DNA from: Desmodus rotundus
Taxonomy: Eukaryota; Chordata; Mammalia; Chiroptera; Phyllostomidae
DNA: 64,000 nt
NCBI RefSeq assembly: GCF_022682495.2
Contig: NC_071397.1
Location: 18,486,739 to 18,550,738, forward strand
Reading direction: 5' to 3'
Under the pieces are notes generated by a model, which was given only the letters and a program-made list of their open reading frames with translations, made no database searches and had not been told where the DNA came from. Below, one piece after another: positions 1 through 14,000 of the stretch (its first letter is position 1; each line of letters starts with the position of its first letter). A program made the translations under genes and the position numbers.

Positions 1-963
1 TGGGAACTGAAGAAGGTCGGTGGGGGCCTGCTCTCTGGGTGCTCCCTGCTGGCTGAGTAGCAGGGGAACCACCCTGCCTGCCTGTGGCTACGTACTTCAC
101 ACTTCTCACTTTCTTTCTCTGGAGCAACTGGCATTTAATTTCAGGAGGACTTTCAATTTTATTTTAAAACAATTAATACAAATACAAGAGAAACTCCACA
201 TTTGGTAATCTTTTACTCCTCTACCTCTTAAGTCCTTATTGAAGCTTAAAGAATTTTCATCCGTACACTAAAAATAAATAGTTGGATATATTGCAGGACT
301 TTGTTCAACACTTGACTCCAAATCCCCATGACTGCTGAGGCATTCTTTAAAGGAATCATTGGGGGAGACAGTGTTTTCGTGAAGTGGTAACAGTGAGGAT
401 GTGGTTTATGCCGAACTGTTTTCGAATTCAGTTTCTCTATCCTGTGCCCAGTGTCCAGCATTAGTTACAGAGTAAAGAGTACCTTCCAAAGACTGACAGG
501 GTCAGCTGCTGTGGGAATGTGGCCGATGACCTCCCTGATGGATCGCTGTCCTGTACGCTGCTTCCAAGTCAGTTGAAAGGTAAGTGTTCTTTCTGTGTAA
601 GTGCAGACTGCTTTGGAACATGTTTCAATCTCACCTGATAAAACTGAAAGTATATCCTGAACACACTGTCTCAAAGGGCACGGGGCTGTTAGTTTGGGGG
701 TAAAGTGACTTGTCATGTCAACACAGCTGCAACTGCCTGGCTGCTGGCTTTAGGGGACAGTGAGCTACGTGTTGAGCCTGGTTGCTTTGATTAAGTCATA
801 AAGACCCAGGAAAACTTAACCTCCAAATTCCTTTCTGAAGTTAGAATTACACATTGTCTTTCTAGTATCCAAAAATTAAAGCTTTCCCTTTCTTCGTCCT
901 TTTCCCCAAAGTCTTGTCAGCTTAACCTGGCTTGTTGTTTTCAGTTCTAAAACAGCAATGTTG
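1..963. other. Unassigned sequence
   Basis: No gene, exon or repeat is recognised. Reading frames on both strands are under 85 codons and resemble no family I know. Confidence 0.5.
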
Positions 964-1056
964 TGAGTGTGTGTGTGAGAGAGAGAGAGAAAGAATGAGA
1001 GAGAGAGAGAGAGAGAGAAAGGAGAGACAGAGATAGGGATGGCAATAGAGAGACAG
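964..1056. repeat. GT/GA simple repeat tract
   Basis: A short (GT)n run passes into an impure (GA)n tract and then decays into GACA-like units. It is a microsatellite with no coding role. Confidence 0.9.
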
Positions 1057-3111
1057 ACTGACTATGAGGAAGTTTATGTGCTATTTGAAGGGCCTGGAAA
1101 TGCACTGAGTGTTAACAAATGCAAGAGTAAAAACCGGTTCCACCCAGCACCTCTGTAGGTGGCACCATGAACAAGAGAAAATGTATCAAAAGTCTCTTGG
1201 AAATGGTAGACCCTGAATATGCCCGTAGAATAGTTGAGAAAATGGAACTTGGTGGACTTGGATCCCTGATTGATTTTAACCAACTTGTATGTTATGTAGA
1301 CTCCAGAGATATGGGTCTGGTTTCATATCAGAATCATTGTTATTTACAACTATCACCAATTTGATACTGTCATTTCTTTAAAAACCTCATGTATTATTTT
1401 CCAACAATTATTGTTAAAAGAATTGTAATTTTAGAGGCACACATTCAAAAAGATAGCACTTTTCAAAGTTCTCCCAGCTCCCACTAGATTGAAATACTTT
1501 CTAATGTTCCAAACAAATGCTCTGCTATCAAAAAGTGATTTTAAAAAGAAAATGTTCCTACACTTACATTGACTACCATATCTTTTCCATAGTCTTTTTG
1601 CCAATAAGTCCCAGAACCAAAATAAGGGGACAGGTAGTATTAGAAGTAGTAAAAAATATCATATTCCAGGAGAAAAGGCTTATGTTTCACTGAAGAGTTA
1701 TGATTACAAAGGTACAAATTTGTTCAGCTTTCATTATGATAATGCATATGCTAATACCTTGGGGTTTGCTTTTGTGTCTGCTTGGCCGACTCCACTTACA
1801 AAAATGTGTTCATGATGTAGTGACAAACTCAACTTCAAGACACTCCTCTGTAGACCTTATCTTTTCACAAGCTGTGGCCATGAGCCACAATTCTTGGGAT
1901 CCTGTACCTCTGGCCTGCAAATACCTAAGGGATGCTTAAAAGGGTAATGGTGGGAGGTTAAAGTCTTCCCGTGTTTGCCTCTGTGCTAGATGTACACACA
2001 GATGAGAAGGTAAGAGCCAGAGCATTTTCCAGAAGAGTCCACAGTTGCTGCTCGAGAGTTCACAGTTGCCAGAGCTGGCTGATAGACTCTGGTAGGGATG
2101 CTGGGAAAACCAGAAGATTCTGGGAATTTTTTTCTGCCTTTTGTTCTTCATTGCTACCTCTGGCTTGACCCCGTTTGACTAACAAACAGAGCCTTCAGGC
2201 ATACATTGTGAACTAAGAGCAACATCAACAGGTCAGCAGTTACTTGTTTGGGTGAGAGCATTTCTCAGTGCTAGGTCTGAGCTGGATTTGAAGTACATTC
2301 CTGATTCCCGTGGTTCTTGGGACTGGCAGCGGCACCTGGAGGCGTGTGCTGAGTGTAGTGTTCTATTCTTGTCCAGCACAAGATGGGTATGAGGGTTACA
2401 CGGGCTTCTGACTCTGCTGTGGAGAGCTCACAGGACTTTGGAGGTGCTTCGTGCAGTGAGAGGAAACCTATGTAAAAGGCATTCATTGTCCAGAAGAGGA
2501 TCCCTATTTAATAAAAAGATATTTATCCTCAGAACATGCAATGTGGAAGATCCTCAGGGGCTACACCATGCTTTCTGTCACGTCTTTTTTTTTTTTTTTA
2601 AGAAAACAGCATTTGCTTTTCGTGCCTTGGGGGTATCTGTCTACCTTGTATAGTTTCAGGTATAGGGCATATATCTGTGCTTCTCTTATGGAGGAGATGG
2701 TTCTTTAAGTGGCAGGTGTAGGGAAATTGCCACTATTGACCAAAATAAAAGCAAAACTCTGACCCAGTAAATGCACAAGCCATTTTCGTAGCTGCAAACT
2801 CTACTTTCCCCCAGTGTTTGAATATAGGCACAAAATCTGAGCAGCCTAGGGTTCAAAAGCCACCTACTGCTCACAAGCCACATGGTGGCGATGCCAAGGA
2901 CACATGCAAAAGATAAAGCAAAGGAGGACATGACGGTATCTTGAAGCAAATATCACTTGCTGAGGGTCACTTGTTTTAATTTTGAATGGAATTACTGCTT
3001 GCCTGCTGTGGTGTGGATTTTAATTTCCTGTCTGGAGTGCCCCATTGTGCATATTATATTCCTGGAAAAAATAACACATTTCTGGTTTAGAAAGGAATTA
3101 CAGATCTCCCT
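1057..3111. other. Unassigned sequence
   Basis: No supported feature. A 65-codon frame at 1167-1364 (+) starts MNKRKC and looks like ordinary protein in composition, but I recognise no family, and no convincing pair of splice sites or second exon accompanies it. A run of about 14 T lies near 2587-2600 and an 11-T run near 3116-3126 begins the next repeat. Confidence 0.45.
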
Positions 3112-3870
3112 TTGATTTTTTTTTTAAAGCATTAGATTTGTTGAGGTACTCTCATAGCATAACATTTACTGTTTTAAAGCATACATAGAATTCAGTGATT
3201 TTTAGTGTGTTCAGAGTGATGACATCATCATCACCTTCTAATTTCAGAATATGTTCACCTTCCCACAAGGAAACCTGTACCCACGAGCAGTCACTCCCTA
3301 TTTTGCCCGGAGCTAACACCTGGCAAGTGCAAATTGTATTTCCGTCTTATGGATTTGCCTATTTTGGACATTTCATAGAAATGAATCTTATAGTATATGA
3401 CTTTTTGTGACCAGCTTCTTTCACTTACCATATTTTAAGGGATCATTTTGTTGTATGTATCGAGACTTCATTCTTTTCTTTTATCGCTGAACAGTGTGCC
3501 ACCCTGCGGACACGCCACGTGTTCCCCGTTCCCATGCGGACGGGCGTTTGTGTTGTTTCCCCTCTTCGACTGTGTGAGTAACGCTATCACGCGCATTTGT
3601 GTACAAGCTTTGGTGTGGACGTGTGTTTTCACTTTTCTTGTGTATATGCCTAGAAGTGGACTTGCTGGATCACATGGTAATTCTGTATAGAAAATTCTGA
3701 GGACCTGTCCCCTTGCTTTCTAATGGCTGTTCCACTACACAATCGTATCAGCAAGGTAGGAGGCTTCCCGTTTTTCCACACTGTTGCCAAAGGTTGTTAC
3801 TGGGCGTTTCTTGATTTTAGTCACCCCAATGTGTGTGGGGTGTTAGCTCGTTGTTATTTTGATTTGAGTT
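3112..3870 (-). mobile_element. Ancient L1 fragment, 3' region, inverted
   Basis: Read on the plus strand, the T-rich start and blocks such as GAACAGTGTGCCACC, TTTGTGTACAAGCTTTGGTG and CCTAGAAGTGGACTTGCTGG follow the reverse complement of old mammalian L1 3' sequence. The match continues, weaker, through the AATGGCTGTTCCACTACACAAT block. It is 5'-truncated and heavily mutated with no open frame. A part near 3490-3600 holds unusually many CpG pairs for an old repeat. Confidence 0.75.
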
Positions 3871-3879
3871 CCTATCCGG

Positions 3880-4045
3880 GCACTGGCCTGATTGGATTAA
3901 GGTCAACACTGATGACCTCATTTTATCTTAATTACCTCTTTACAGACCCTACTTTCAAATATAGTCCTATTCTGAGATATTGGGAATTAGGGCTTCAACA
4001 TATAAAATATTTTTTGGTGGGGGCCACAATTTGGCCCATAGCAAC
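3880..4045 (-). mobile_element. MaLR/MLT1-like LTR fragment
   Basis: The blocks TGATTGGATTAAGGTCAACAC, GACCTCATTTTATCTTAATT and GGGCTTCAACATATAAAAT, followed by a cAATTTGGCCCATA end, match in order the reverse complement of the 5' part of an ERVL-MaLR LTR as I remember it. Only the LTR 5' portion is present and no internal retroviral sequence was seen. The exact subfamily needs a repeat library. Confidence 0.6.
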
Positions 4046-4190
4046 AGAGAAAATAATAGTATCTACCATCTAGAGTGGTTTTGAGAATTAATTGAAGTCA
4101 CATAAGGTTTGAAGCAGTTCCTGGCACGTGGTGAGTGCTATGAAAGCATGCTCTATAAGAGTGTTATTACCCTACTTATAGCCAGTCATG
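4046..4190 (+). mobile_element. MIR SINE fragment
   Basis: Contains the MIR 3' pattern: a gTTTTGAGAATTAATTGAAG-like block, then CTGGCACGTGGTGAGTGCTATGAAAGCATG. It is an ancient tRNA-derived SINE with the 5' half lost. A short L2-like end (ACTCAGTGCCTGTTTGTTGAATTAC) follows at about 4280-4330. Confidence 0.6.
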
Positions 4191-4330
4191 TCCACATTGC
4201 GAGTTTGTTAAGGGAAGAAATGTAGACATTGTATCTTTTATTATTTTTATTTATCATTTACAAAAATCTCCCCGCACCTAGGATAATCTTTGGCTGTTAT
4301 AAGTACTCAGTGCCTGTTTGTTGAATTACA

Positions 4331-6994
4331 GCTTTAATTCCGCCCACTACCACCGGCACATCCCTCCCCCTATCAAGACTCTCTTCCCTTCCCCAGCCAG
4401 CTCTACAACCCGCCCTTCCTCTACTTCTCCCTGGATCCTGCATTCTGCCTTCGGGCATGAAGCTAACCACAACGGAGTTTCTGTCTGCTGCCATAGTGCG
4501 CTTATTTTTTCCCCAGAGCGACTTTGGAGGTCCCTTTCCTGTAAAATTGCAATGATGACCTTGCTTTAGACGCATGCCAGTCTCGCACTCTGGTAGACCT
4601 AGGATACTTCCGATTTCAAACTTGGGGCAACAGCTAGTGTGTATGATTTCCTTTCTGAAATTCGGAGCTGAGCCAAAGGGGGAAGCCGCTTTTAGGCATG
4701 AGTCTAGTAGAAGGTTTTTGCATTTATTATGCTCAGTAGGAATAGTGAGGCTTATTTTCTACTAGATGTTCCTGAAATCCTCAGCCCTTCCATCGTGATG
4801 CAGAATAAGCTGAGAGCAACCTGCCTGGCAGCAAAGAACCAGCTGTAATCACACTAAAGGCAGTTTCACAACACATTTCCTAAAATTGTTTTTTTAAGCA
4901 ATAAAGTAAAAATTGATAGGAAATTTGAGTCAAGGTCAGAAACAGGTATTAAAAAGATATTTAAAACAAGTTGAGGGATTGGGCCAACATAGAGAGAAGT
5001 CTTAGCTGACTCTGGAAGCCATTTTTATTTTTTACTGCTGTGAAGAAGAAAAAAACACAGAGTTAATTACCAGCTAGCTACATAATTAATTTTCTTTAAG
5101 GCATGTGACAGTTTCTAAAGAATTCTGAAAACATTGTTCCATTGGTAAAATGAATTTCATCTATTATGTCATAACTTTGTCCCCAGTAGAAACCCCAGAA
5201 CAAAATCAGTTTTTGTGAAAATAAATATGACTCTTATTTCATGATATGTCTAAACAGCATTTGCCAAATTTTTATGGAATAAAATTGGCAACGACCCTTG
5301 GATATATGTGTTATGTCTTCATAGTTTTAATTAGTTATCCTTTGCTCTTTCCTTTTAATTGACTTTTAAAAATCTTGAGCCACAAAATAATGCCTAAGCG
5401 CCTGGACTATCAGGGCAAAAACTGTAATTTGGAAGGACGGCTGGCTGATTCACATTTGCTATATGGCTATCACATTTGTCTCTTTGAAAGTGATTTATGA
5501 GGTCTTTATTCTAGAGTGTATTTTCTTCTGCTCCAAAGACTCTGAATGAATTCTTTCATAGTTGCTGTTTGTCTCACACGTCTTACTTTGTCCAGGGAAC
5601 CTAACCTGGTGGAATAGTTTTCTGTTGGAGAACTTGCTTTCATATCTAGTGACATTTATCACCATCCGAGACCAGCTGCCTGACTTCTCTTCCCTGCTCT
5701 GTCTGTGGGGTTTGACCATCTATAAATGGAAACACTACCTAACCAGAAATTATCGCCAGGGCTTTCTGATAGTGTCCTGGGCTTTCACAACTTGGAATGT
5801 CCTGTAATATCTAACATGTAAGCGCGTCAAATCATTTTCTAGACAGAATCTGCATCTCTCTTTTTCTGTGTGTGTGTCTCTCTCTTTCAACATGGAATTT
5901 GAAAAGCATGAAAAAGGAAGCTTATTAAATGAGAACTTAGAGGAGAAACTGACGGTAAGATTTGTGAGATTTAGCGTATACAGATTTATAACATAATTGT
6001 CAGAGTGAAAAAGCAGCTGTCACAGATTAGAAAATTGTATTAGCCAGTCTATAATTTCATGTTTCTCTGGTCAACAATCTTGAAGTTATGTGAATGTGGT
6101 AGTTATTAAAAAATTGTCATTACTGGAGTGTGGACAAATTCCATTTGGTTTCCTTCATTTTAAAAGCCAGAATGAATTTATTTTGAGCCCTGTTGTGATT
6201 GCCTCAATATTGAAAACTTATTTTACTTACTGCTGTAAAGCTTAGCAAATGTTCAAAGTCTAGTTTCTCTTGGAGATACTAGGAATATAGGTCAAGGAAA
6301 GTATATAAGAATTATGGAATATCTTAAGGTTTTATGGAATAAGTTAATGAACTTCTCATGTAAGGATAACATTTATAGAAAGTTTTAATTTTTTTTTTTG
6401 CTATAAAAGTTGTAAAAGTAACTTTACCTTGATGCTGAAACATTAAATGTCAGTGAACTAAAGTGGTCAGCTGTATTTGCTCAAACAGAGATATACTGCT
6501 GCCTTGAGTAGAATCATAGCTCACCTGATGGGTATAGGAGGCTAATTATGTTTGTAAATTATTGTGGCTACAAAGTTCACATTAGAAAAGGGCATGGCGA
6601 ATTTTAATAGTAGTGCAAGCAGCAAAAAGTGAAACCATATCGACTATAAAAACATGGTTTCTTAAACACACGAGAAGGCATTGTTCTGAATGTCTGAAGT
6701 TGAGATTTATGCACTATTAATGATCTTAATACTCGGATTATGAAAAAAAGAACCATATTGGGTTTAACCTCCTAAAGTGTTTTAGAATTTCAAAGTCTTG
6801 AAGAAATAAATTGGATAAAATATAACCTTTCCTTAAAGGGTTCAGGTCATACTTTTGAGCATCGATTGTGGACCTCATTTCTATGTGGTTGTCTAAACAG
6901 GTAATGGCCACAGACGGTATTGCTTTTTGCCTGTTTTTAAAAGCCATGCATTATTGCAGAACTAACCAACGTTTTAACTCAGAAAGGTCTGGGT
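4331..6994. other. Unassigned AT-rich sequence
   Basis: About 2.7 kb with no gene, exon or clear repeat. Frames are all under 95 codons and unrecognised. Short A/T runs occur, for example near 6389-6400. Confidence 0.45.
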
Positions 6995-7150
6995 GAGAAT
7001 TCTCACTTCCCACTTCTAAATGTGGGACTATGGGTTTTGCTTAAGCTTTCTCGGTCTTAGTTAACATATTTGTGAGACAGGGAACAGTAATTCCTGATGT
7101 GAAGGCTGTCATGGGGATTAAAAATTATAATGTATGTGAACTCCTTAGAC
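6995..7150 (+). mobile_element. MIR SINE fragment
   Basis: Follows the MIR pattern of a central TTTGTGAGACAGGGAACAGTAAT-type block, then GTCATGGGGATTAAA and TGTATGTGAACTCCTTAGA. Diverged, with no target duplication visible. Confidence 0.5.
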
Positions 7151-10100
7151 TGAAGCTGTGACTTGCAAACTGTTTTTGGCCTGCCTTACTTTAAAAGCAC
7201 ATGCCCAGAGTTTATTAATATAGAAAGAGAAAGCCGAAATGCATTGCAAAGTACAAGAAAAAATCAGATATGCTAACCATAAAGCCTTGCTTAGCAGTAA
7301 TTAAACCCTTATGGTTTTATTACCACAAAGATCTGGGTGCAGTGACCCAGTCTTCCCGGCCATCTTTTACAGGAAGTTTTGCAAATAAACAGAGTGGACA
7401 CGTGAACCAAACTGAAAATGATTATTTATTATTAGATGTGATTGGGTGTACAAACATTTCACCTTCTGGAAGGTCAGGCTTTCTGCATGCCCGACTCCAC
7501 CTTGAGCACAACTACCAACCTAGAAATGAGAACTGAGAAAGTAGCACAAAACTTACAAACATCATCTGGGGTTAGCCCCTGATAAACTTCCAGAAGATTG
7601 GAGGAAACTATGGGGCAGATCAGAAGGCACGAGAACATCCCGTCTGCACTGAGAAGAGACGGTTCTCAGCGAGGGAGGGAACACCTTAAAGTTCAATATT
7701 TGGGGCCATTGCCCGCACAGGTGAATAGAGCCAGGTTCGTAATGCAAACACTTTTCAGGCACAGGAATTCCAATGACACTATTAGCTTTTGTTCAGTATC
7801 TCTATTTAAAGAGCTGGCAAATATACATTTTAGAAAGTTTTCAATAGAATTTATTTTAAACACTTCGGCTCTTTACATGAATAAACACTGTAAAAGTTCA
7901 GCTCGTGGAGTATTGTATTCCTTGCTAATACCAACGTCACGAAGTATGACTGGCTAGATTGCTGACTAGAATATAGTTTAAAATGTGTTTTTGTGGAGTT
8001 TGGTAAGTTCTGAAAATTATTAAATGTATTCATTATAAATGGTAAAATTTATAAAAATATACTTTTAAAGGGTAGACTATTTTGCCATTAAGATATTTAA
8101 ACATACATGTATTATATTATTATTGAGTTATAATATGGATCTGGTTTAAAGTTAAAGTATACTTAAAAAGATCTTTATCATGAACAATACTATAGTATTA
8201 TATATCATACAATTAAGCAATATGCATGGTTGGCTTTATTTGAAAAAAAATTTTAAGGTAAGATTTACAGCAAATAAGAAATCCAATAGTCAGCAGATTT
8301 AAAAAATCATTACTTCATTCTACCCAGATACACAGACAAAAATAAAGTAGGTTTCTTTACTGCATGTCCAATATGAATCATACCTTCCATGGCTGAGTGA
8401 ATTGCTACCTTAGCTATTGACGTTTTTGCCCTGGACTTGTTACTCTTTGGTGATTAAAAGTAGATTCCTGGGTGCTTGACAATTGAAGATGCTACTTTTA
8501 CATCTATTTATCAATAGATAATCAGAAAAAAAGAAGCCATGATTCTCAAATCCTTCAAAATGTGCCAAATTTACCTAAAGTCCTCATACATTGGTGGATG
8601 TCATCCCAATTTTTCAAACATGAAAAAGACTAATCAATTAGCATGGACTTAGAAGGACATTTCCACCCCTTGAAAAGCCAGCATATGAAGCCGTGTTGAC
8701 TATTTTAGTCAAAGCCTGCTGCTGAAAAATCAGACTACACTAAAAGTAATTTTTGTGGAGGAAGGGAGGGGGCTATTTTGTAACAATACAATTCAGTTTT
8801 GTCTGTTCCACAATAATTGGTGTCGGTACTGAATGCATCTTTGTTTTTCCTGGTCGGACTTGAATAACCCTTGTATCCTGTTTCTCCCAAAATATGTTCC
8901 TTGGAACTCTGATTTTCCTAACTGCTCCACAAAAAGATGTTCTGGTCTCTTCTCAAGAACATTCATGGGACTCTGTGTAGGAAATCCACTATACAGTATA
9001 TTTCCCTTTGGAGACTCATAGTTAAATACTGAAGGCTATGATACACTCTGTAGGTTAATCTAGTGTTTGTTAAACTCCTTGCTGATATAGTGCATGCTAA
9101 TACGTGTATGTAATGACAGTGAGTATTTTAAGTAGGGTTCTCTGGAACACACTTTAAAATATGTGTCAACATATTAATTGTCTGACTTTTTGTGAGTTGC
9201 AGTTTCAGAATAAAGATACAGCAATAATTTCAAACTGGGAATCATATCTATAACATAAAGTTATTTTTGGAGTAATTTAAAAAATAAGTACCTTTCTATT
9301 TAGTATGCTTTAATAAGTAAAATTAAGTCAAGGAATTCTGACTCCTCTCAACCATTTTTCTTTTAGATTAAATGCATCAACAAAGAATTTCACTTACATT
9401 TATCTTTACCTGAAATTTCTTAATGAAAAGAAACAGTTCATATTTTAATATAGTAAAAATGACCATGTACCTCAGGGCATTCTGACGTAATAGTGATTTC
9501 TCTAGGAGATAAGAACAAACAAATCTCATGCATAAATCTAGTAATTTCTATCACATTGGTATAATACATCTCAAGGGACAATTCTGTCTTTCCAAATAAT
9601 AAATGTTCAATAAATATCACAAATATAATGATAACAAGGGAGTGTCATCCAACTGATTTTTTATTGAGATTTGGTAGACACAAATCAACACAGTAGACAA
9701 TTTCTGAATGTCATAAATATTACTTTATTGAGTAAAAGTAACTATCTGAGCTTGAGAAAGAAATTATGTCATCGGACTTTTTTTTTTTTAAACAGGGTAT
9801 ATCTCATATTACAAGCTGAAAACATATTAAATAATAGAATTTTTACTTTTTACATTTAAAATATTTTTAATTTACTTTGAATTTAATGGAGGAAGATATT
9901 CAATGATATGTAAATTTCCCACAAGAAATCTTCTTGAGATCATGCCACTTCATTTTTAAAACTACAATGAAAGAGAAAGAAACTGAAGAAAATACTGTGG
10001 GGAAGATATAAAAATATAGAAAATTGTGCATTTTAAAATTCTGTGATAATTTAGTGATGGGTAGTTCTTTAAATAAGGTTAAGTTAGTTATTAATTCATA

Positions 10101-10597
10101 GCTTAATTAATACACATAAAATTAATTATTTACTAAGAAGAGATCGATTGCAAAGAAAAAATTTAGAACTGGCACTTTGGTTATAATTCCTGTGTTGTTA
10201 TCAGATGACAAGTTTGAGTTTGCTGGAGAGCATCTTCAGAGATGCAACCTAGTATCTACTAGGTAGAAGTGTCCTCAGAAAAAACGAAATGAGTCTTTCA
10301 AAGCAATACACACTTCCGAATGCCTATTTGGAACAAGACAGGGGACTAAGAGCTGCAGTGGAAACGCACACGATAGTCTTGGCCATCAAGGAGATTATTA
10401 TGTTTTGATTACATTTAAGTAGATTATGCAATAATAATGGTAAGTTTTAGTAGCTTGGGAATATTCTAAGTGGACAAAATAAAGACATCCCAAATTTGTT
10501 TTTCTCACATGAATTTGCAACAGCAAGTCTATAGTCATCAGAATGTCTTAACAAAAGGAACAATTGTAAAGCATTTTATGCAGTAACACATTTGATT
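7151..10597. other. Unassigned sequence, mostly AT-rich
   Basis: No gene or confident repeat. A 119-codon frame at 7598-7957 (+) is unrecognised and spans low-complexity AT-rich sequence at its end. From about 7960 to 10590 the DNA is strongly AT-rich with stops in all frames. Confidence 0.45.
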
Positions 10598-11070
10598 TCA
10601 TCATAATGTTGGCTGTTGGAGGAGGTCATCAAGAGGACATGACCACTGGTTCACCCATGAGTGGGACCCTGGGCAGTCAGAGGCTCCCCACCAACTGCTG
10701 TCCGTGGAATGTACATTGTCCACACCGTTCCCACAGTGGGAGTTGTTTTCAAAGACACAGCCATGAGAGGTATTGTTGAGAACATCTGGATGGCTGAGGG
10801 GACTGAACCCAGCTAAAACCTCTATAGAAGCTTGGAAGATTCTGGTGGGCAGGTGCAGAAATCTTGTCCTGAGGACACCCAAGACAAGCTTCATACATAA
10901 GTTCCCTTGTGTATTAAGCCTGCCAGCTACCAACCTGGAGTGGTCTGCCTCTTATGTCTGTCCCTGCACTTCATGTGAAGGGGCCAGTTTCAAATTTCCC
11001 CCAGGAAGCTCCCAATTCTTTGAACCTTCATCTATGTCTCTATTTATTTTTCTAACTGTATCTAACTAGA
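10598..11070. other. Unassigned GC-richer block, possible solitary LTR
   Basis: This block stands out from the AT-rich flanks in base content and has overlapping opposite frames of 110 codons (10601-10933, minus) and 98 codons (10773-11069, plus). Neither protein is recognised. The composition and block size would suit a degraded LTR, but I cannot match it to a family and saw no clear boundary repeats. Confidence 0.25.
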
Positions 11071-14000
11071 GTAATTGGTTACAGGCACTCAGTAAGCACT
11101 GATATACCTGAAGAAAAAGTTTATGCTGCTGATATTTCAGATGTGTTATTTGGAGAATATTTTCAGTATGGCTTGAATGTTGTTTCTGATCTATACATGA
11201 TTCCTGACAAGATTATGTACTAAAATAAGTGGTAAATTTAGGGTTGTAAATCTCTGGAGGGAAGATGCTAGATCTATGTATCCTTGTATCATAATTGATG
11301 GCCCTGGATCCGCACTAAATTAATTTTAGTAATGATCAAAATGAAGGAAAGATGAAAACAAACAATGACATTTCCTTTTCTTTGGCATTTTATTATTTGT
11401 TTTGGGAACTTCCTTTCATTCTTTTGTCACTTGTAGGAGTGGACCAATGGCCGTTTCTGTGTTTGGGATTTTACTGTTAAAGGTGCATTGAATGTCCATT
11501 TTGTCTCAGTGGTCATTTTGATGGTAGAGAATGTGAGTTCATTTGTCCCTAAACGTTAAGCCCCTATGCTGCTGGCTCATGTTTGCTTTCATGGGTGACA
11601 CTGTCGTGGAGAATGGCAGGCATCTGGGCATCTTTAAGAATGTTGCTGGCCTTTTAACATGTTTGTGGTGTTTTCTGCACATTCTATAGCTCTATCTTGG
11701 CATATTGCCCAGGATGGCCCATTCAGTATATTTTGAATTTATTATTCCCTTTCCTCCATAGAGGACCAGAGCTCTGTAAATAGACATTTAAATGTAAATT
11801 GACATTTAAAATACTCTGTGAAAGTAATTATTAAAAAATACACACACACACAACAAACCAGATGGACAGTAATGAACAAAATTGTATGATCAGTACTTCA
11901 ATAAGTATCCTTCAACTGGAAGGCAAGTGGAGGAAATTCAGAACTAGGATTCTCGGAACTTCTGAACTTAGTGTTGCTTATGTGATTTTAGTGAAGTTAA
12001 TTTATTCCCATTTCTGAGGGAGATATGAACTCTCTGAGAAGTAAATGAAGTGGATATAGGATTGATCAGTCTGCACCTGGTATTAGAAAGTTTGTTGATA
12101 ATGTATGTCAAAGAATTGAGACATCCCTCAAGCATTATGAGTAATAAGATTCTGGTCTTACTCCAGCTGAAGATGTACGGTTGCAGAAAGTAACTATGAA
12201 TCCTGATCATTTGGCAGGTCAAGTGAAAAACTAAATTGGTTTTAAGTCTCTTTGCATCAGAAATAATCCCACCCTAACATCTTTCTGGCTTCCTCTCCAT
12301 TGAGCCAGTAACAAATAAACTTTAAAAAATACCTGAAGAATCTGTAGCATGAAATTTAAAAACAGGAAGGAGGAGATGAGGTGCCATGATAATGGTGGAC
12401 TATGCAGATCAAGGGGAAATTACGAAGCTGAACTGGGAACTGAAATCGTAGTGGGCATAATTGCAGAATGTTGAGTTCTACATAATGTAGAATGATAAAC
12501 TGCAAAGTGATGGGACTGGAGAAATGGTGAGTTAGGGAAGGTGAGTGCATGCAGGTGTTCTGAGTACCATCGTACATATCTATGAAAGCTGTGTGTGTGC
12601 GTATGATGATGGGGACTTCATCTCCCAAAAAAGAGGCCTTCTGTCTCTTCCTGGGTGCCATCGGTGTGGTGAAAATCATGCTGTGTCTGAGTTTAGGAGG
12701 CTGGTATTGGTGTTGAATTTGTGTTTGTGTGGCCTGTGACAAATCACTGAACTTTGGTTTTGTTCTCTATGAAGTGAGAGTTTGGATTGGGTTGGGAACG
12801 ATGGCTAGGCTCTTTAGAATTTTGTCGGTCTGCAGAAAGTGTCCCTTGGCGGTGTACTTATTAAATCCTTTCCATGCTAACAAATGCCTGTTTATACAAA
12901 CAGTAGAAACCTTCAAATAGTAAATATTTTTATGTCATCACTGATGAAATGGAAAATAAATATCCTTGTTATTAGATTAAACCTTTTTTGTAGTATAAAA
13001 AGTTTAGTTCTCATGCATTGAATTGCACATATTTTCTTTATTTTCCCTGAGAAACAACAACAATTTGAGAATTGAATCATGGGTGAAAATTATGGAATAT
13101 ATGGGTGAAGAAAGTGGCCTCAATATGAACATGGAAATATTATCAAAACAAAGCATTCTGTTTTCTCATATTACATAAAATAAAGTGGATCCTGTGTTTT
13201 CATTAGGAATAAATTTTAGAAAACATGAGATCGGCGTTTTAGATGTTATTTCTAAAATGGTTTCTTTAGCTCTTATTCATTCCCTTTTGTAGTTCGCGCT
13301 GCTCCCTGCGCTGTACCTGACACAGATATCTTAGTCCCTTTGCAACTCTAATTTTAGTCCCTTTGCATCACTGCAGGCTGGGGAAAAGGTGGACTGTGTG
13401 GAAATGGCAAAATCCTAGCCACCATTTCCATTTTCCTTATTCCTTTAAGAAAAATGAAGGCTGTGTTTATTAGAACCCGGGGAGGGGAAGTGGAAGTAAA
13501 GTGAAACTGATAAGGATCCAGATTTCTACTCTATGGTTCAGATGAAGTTCTTGAAGCCAGCCAGTCCTTTGAAAACCACTGCTGATTAAAGCAGTGTCTC
13601 CTGATAATGTAAGTCCGAGATGTACTGTTTCAGTGCATCTTTTGCTACATACAGCTCTGTGTGATGGTGAATAACAAGGGAGATGGATTGCAGGCTTTAA
13701 CCCAGCTGAGCCTTCACAGTGACGTTTATAGCACACTGTATGTGTGGCGAAGTATTTTCTAGGTTCTCATTGTGGGAATTACAATTACTTACATGTCTAC
13801 TTGTTCCATCCCAAGTACAGCTCCCCTCAGGGAATGACACATAAACTGTTGTATTAGTGATGTAATTGCTGAGAGAGTCATGGGCTTTATTTTGTTACAC
13901 GAGCTTCATGAACGTAAGGAAGTGATTTTTAAAAATGGTGAGAGGATGTCTGTGGTTTAATTGCTGGTCTTTCTCTTTTACTTATAGCCTAAAAATTTCT

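Noticed and set aside
1167..1364. Small exon or gene (65 codons)
   Set aside because: Normal-looking composition but no recognised family, splice sites or neighbouring exon. The frame is also short enough to be chance.
12356..12742. 128-codon minus frame
   Set aside because: H/P/S/T-rich, no recognised motif, and overlapped by an unrelated plus frame.
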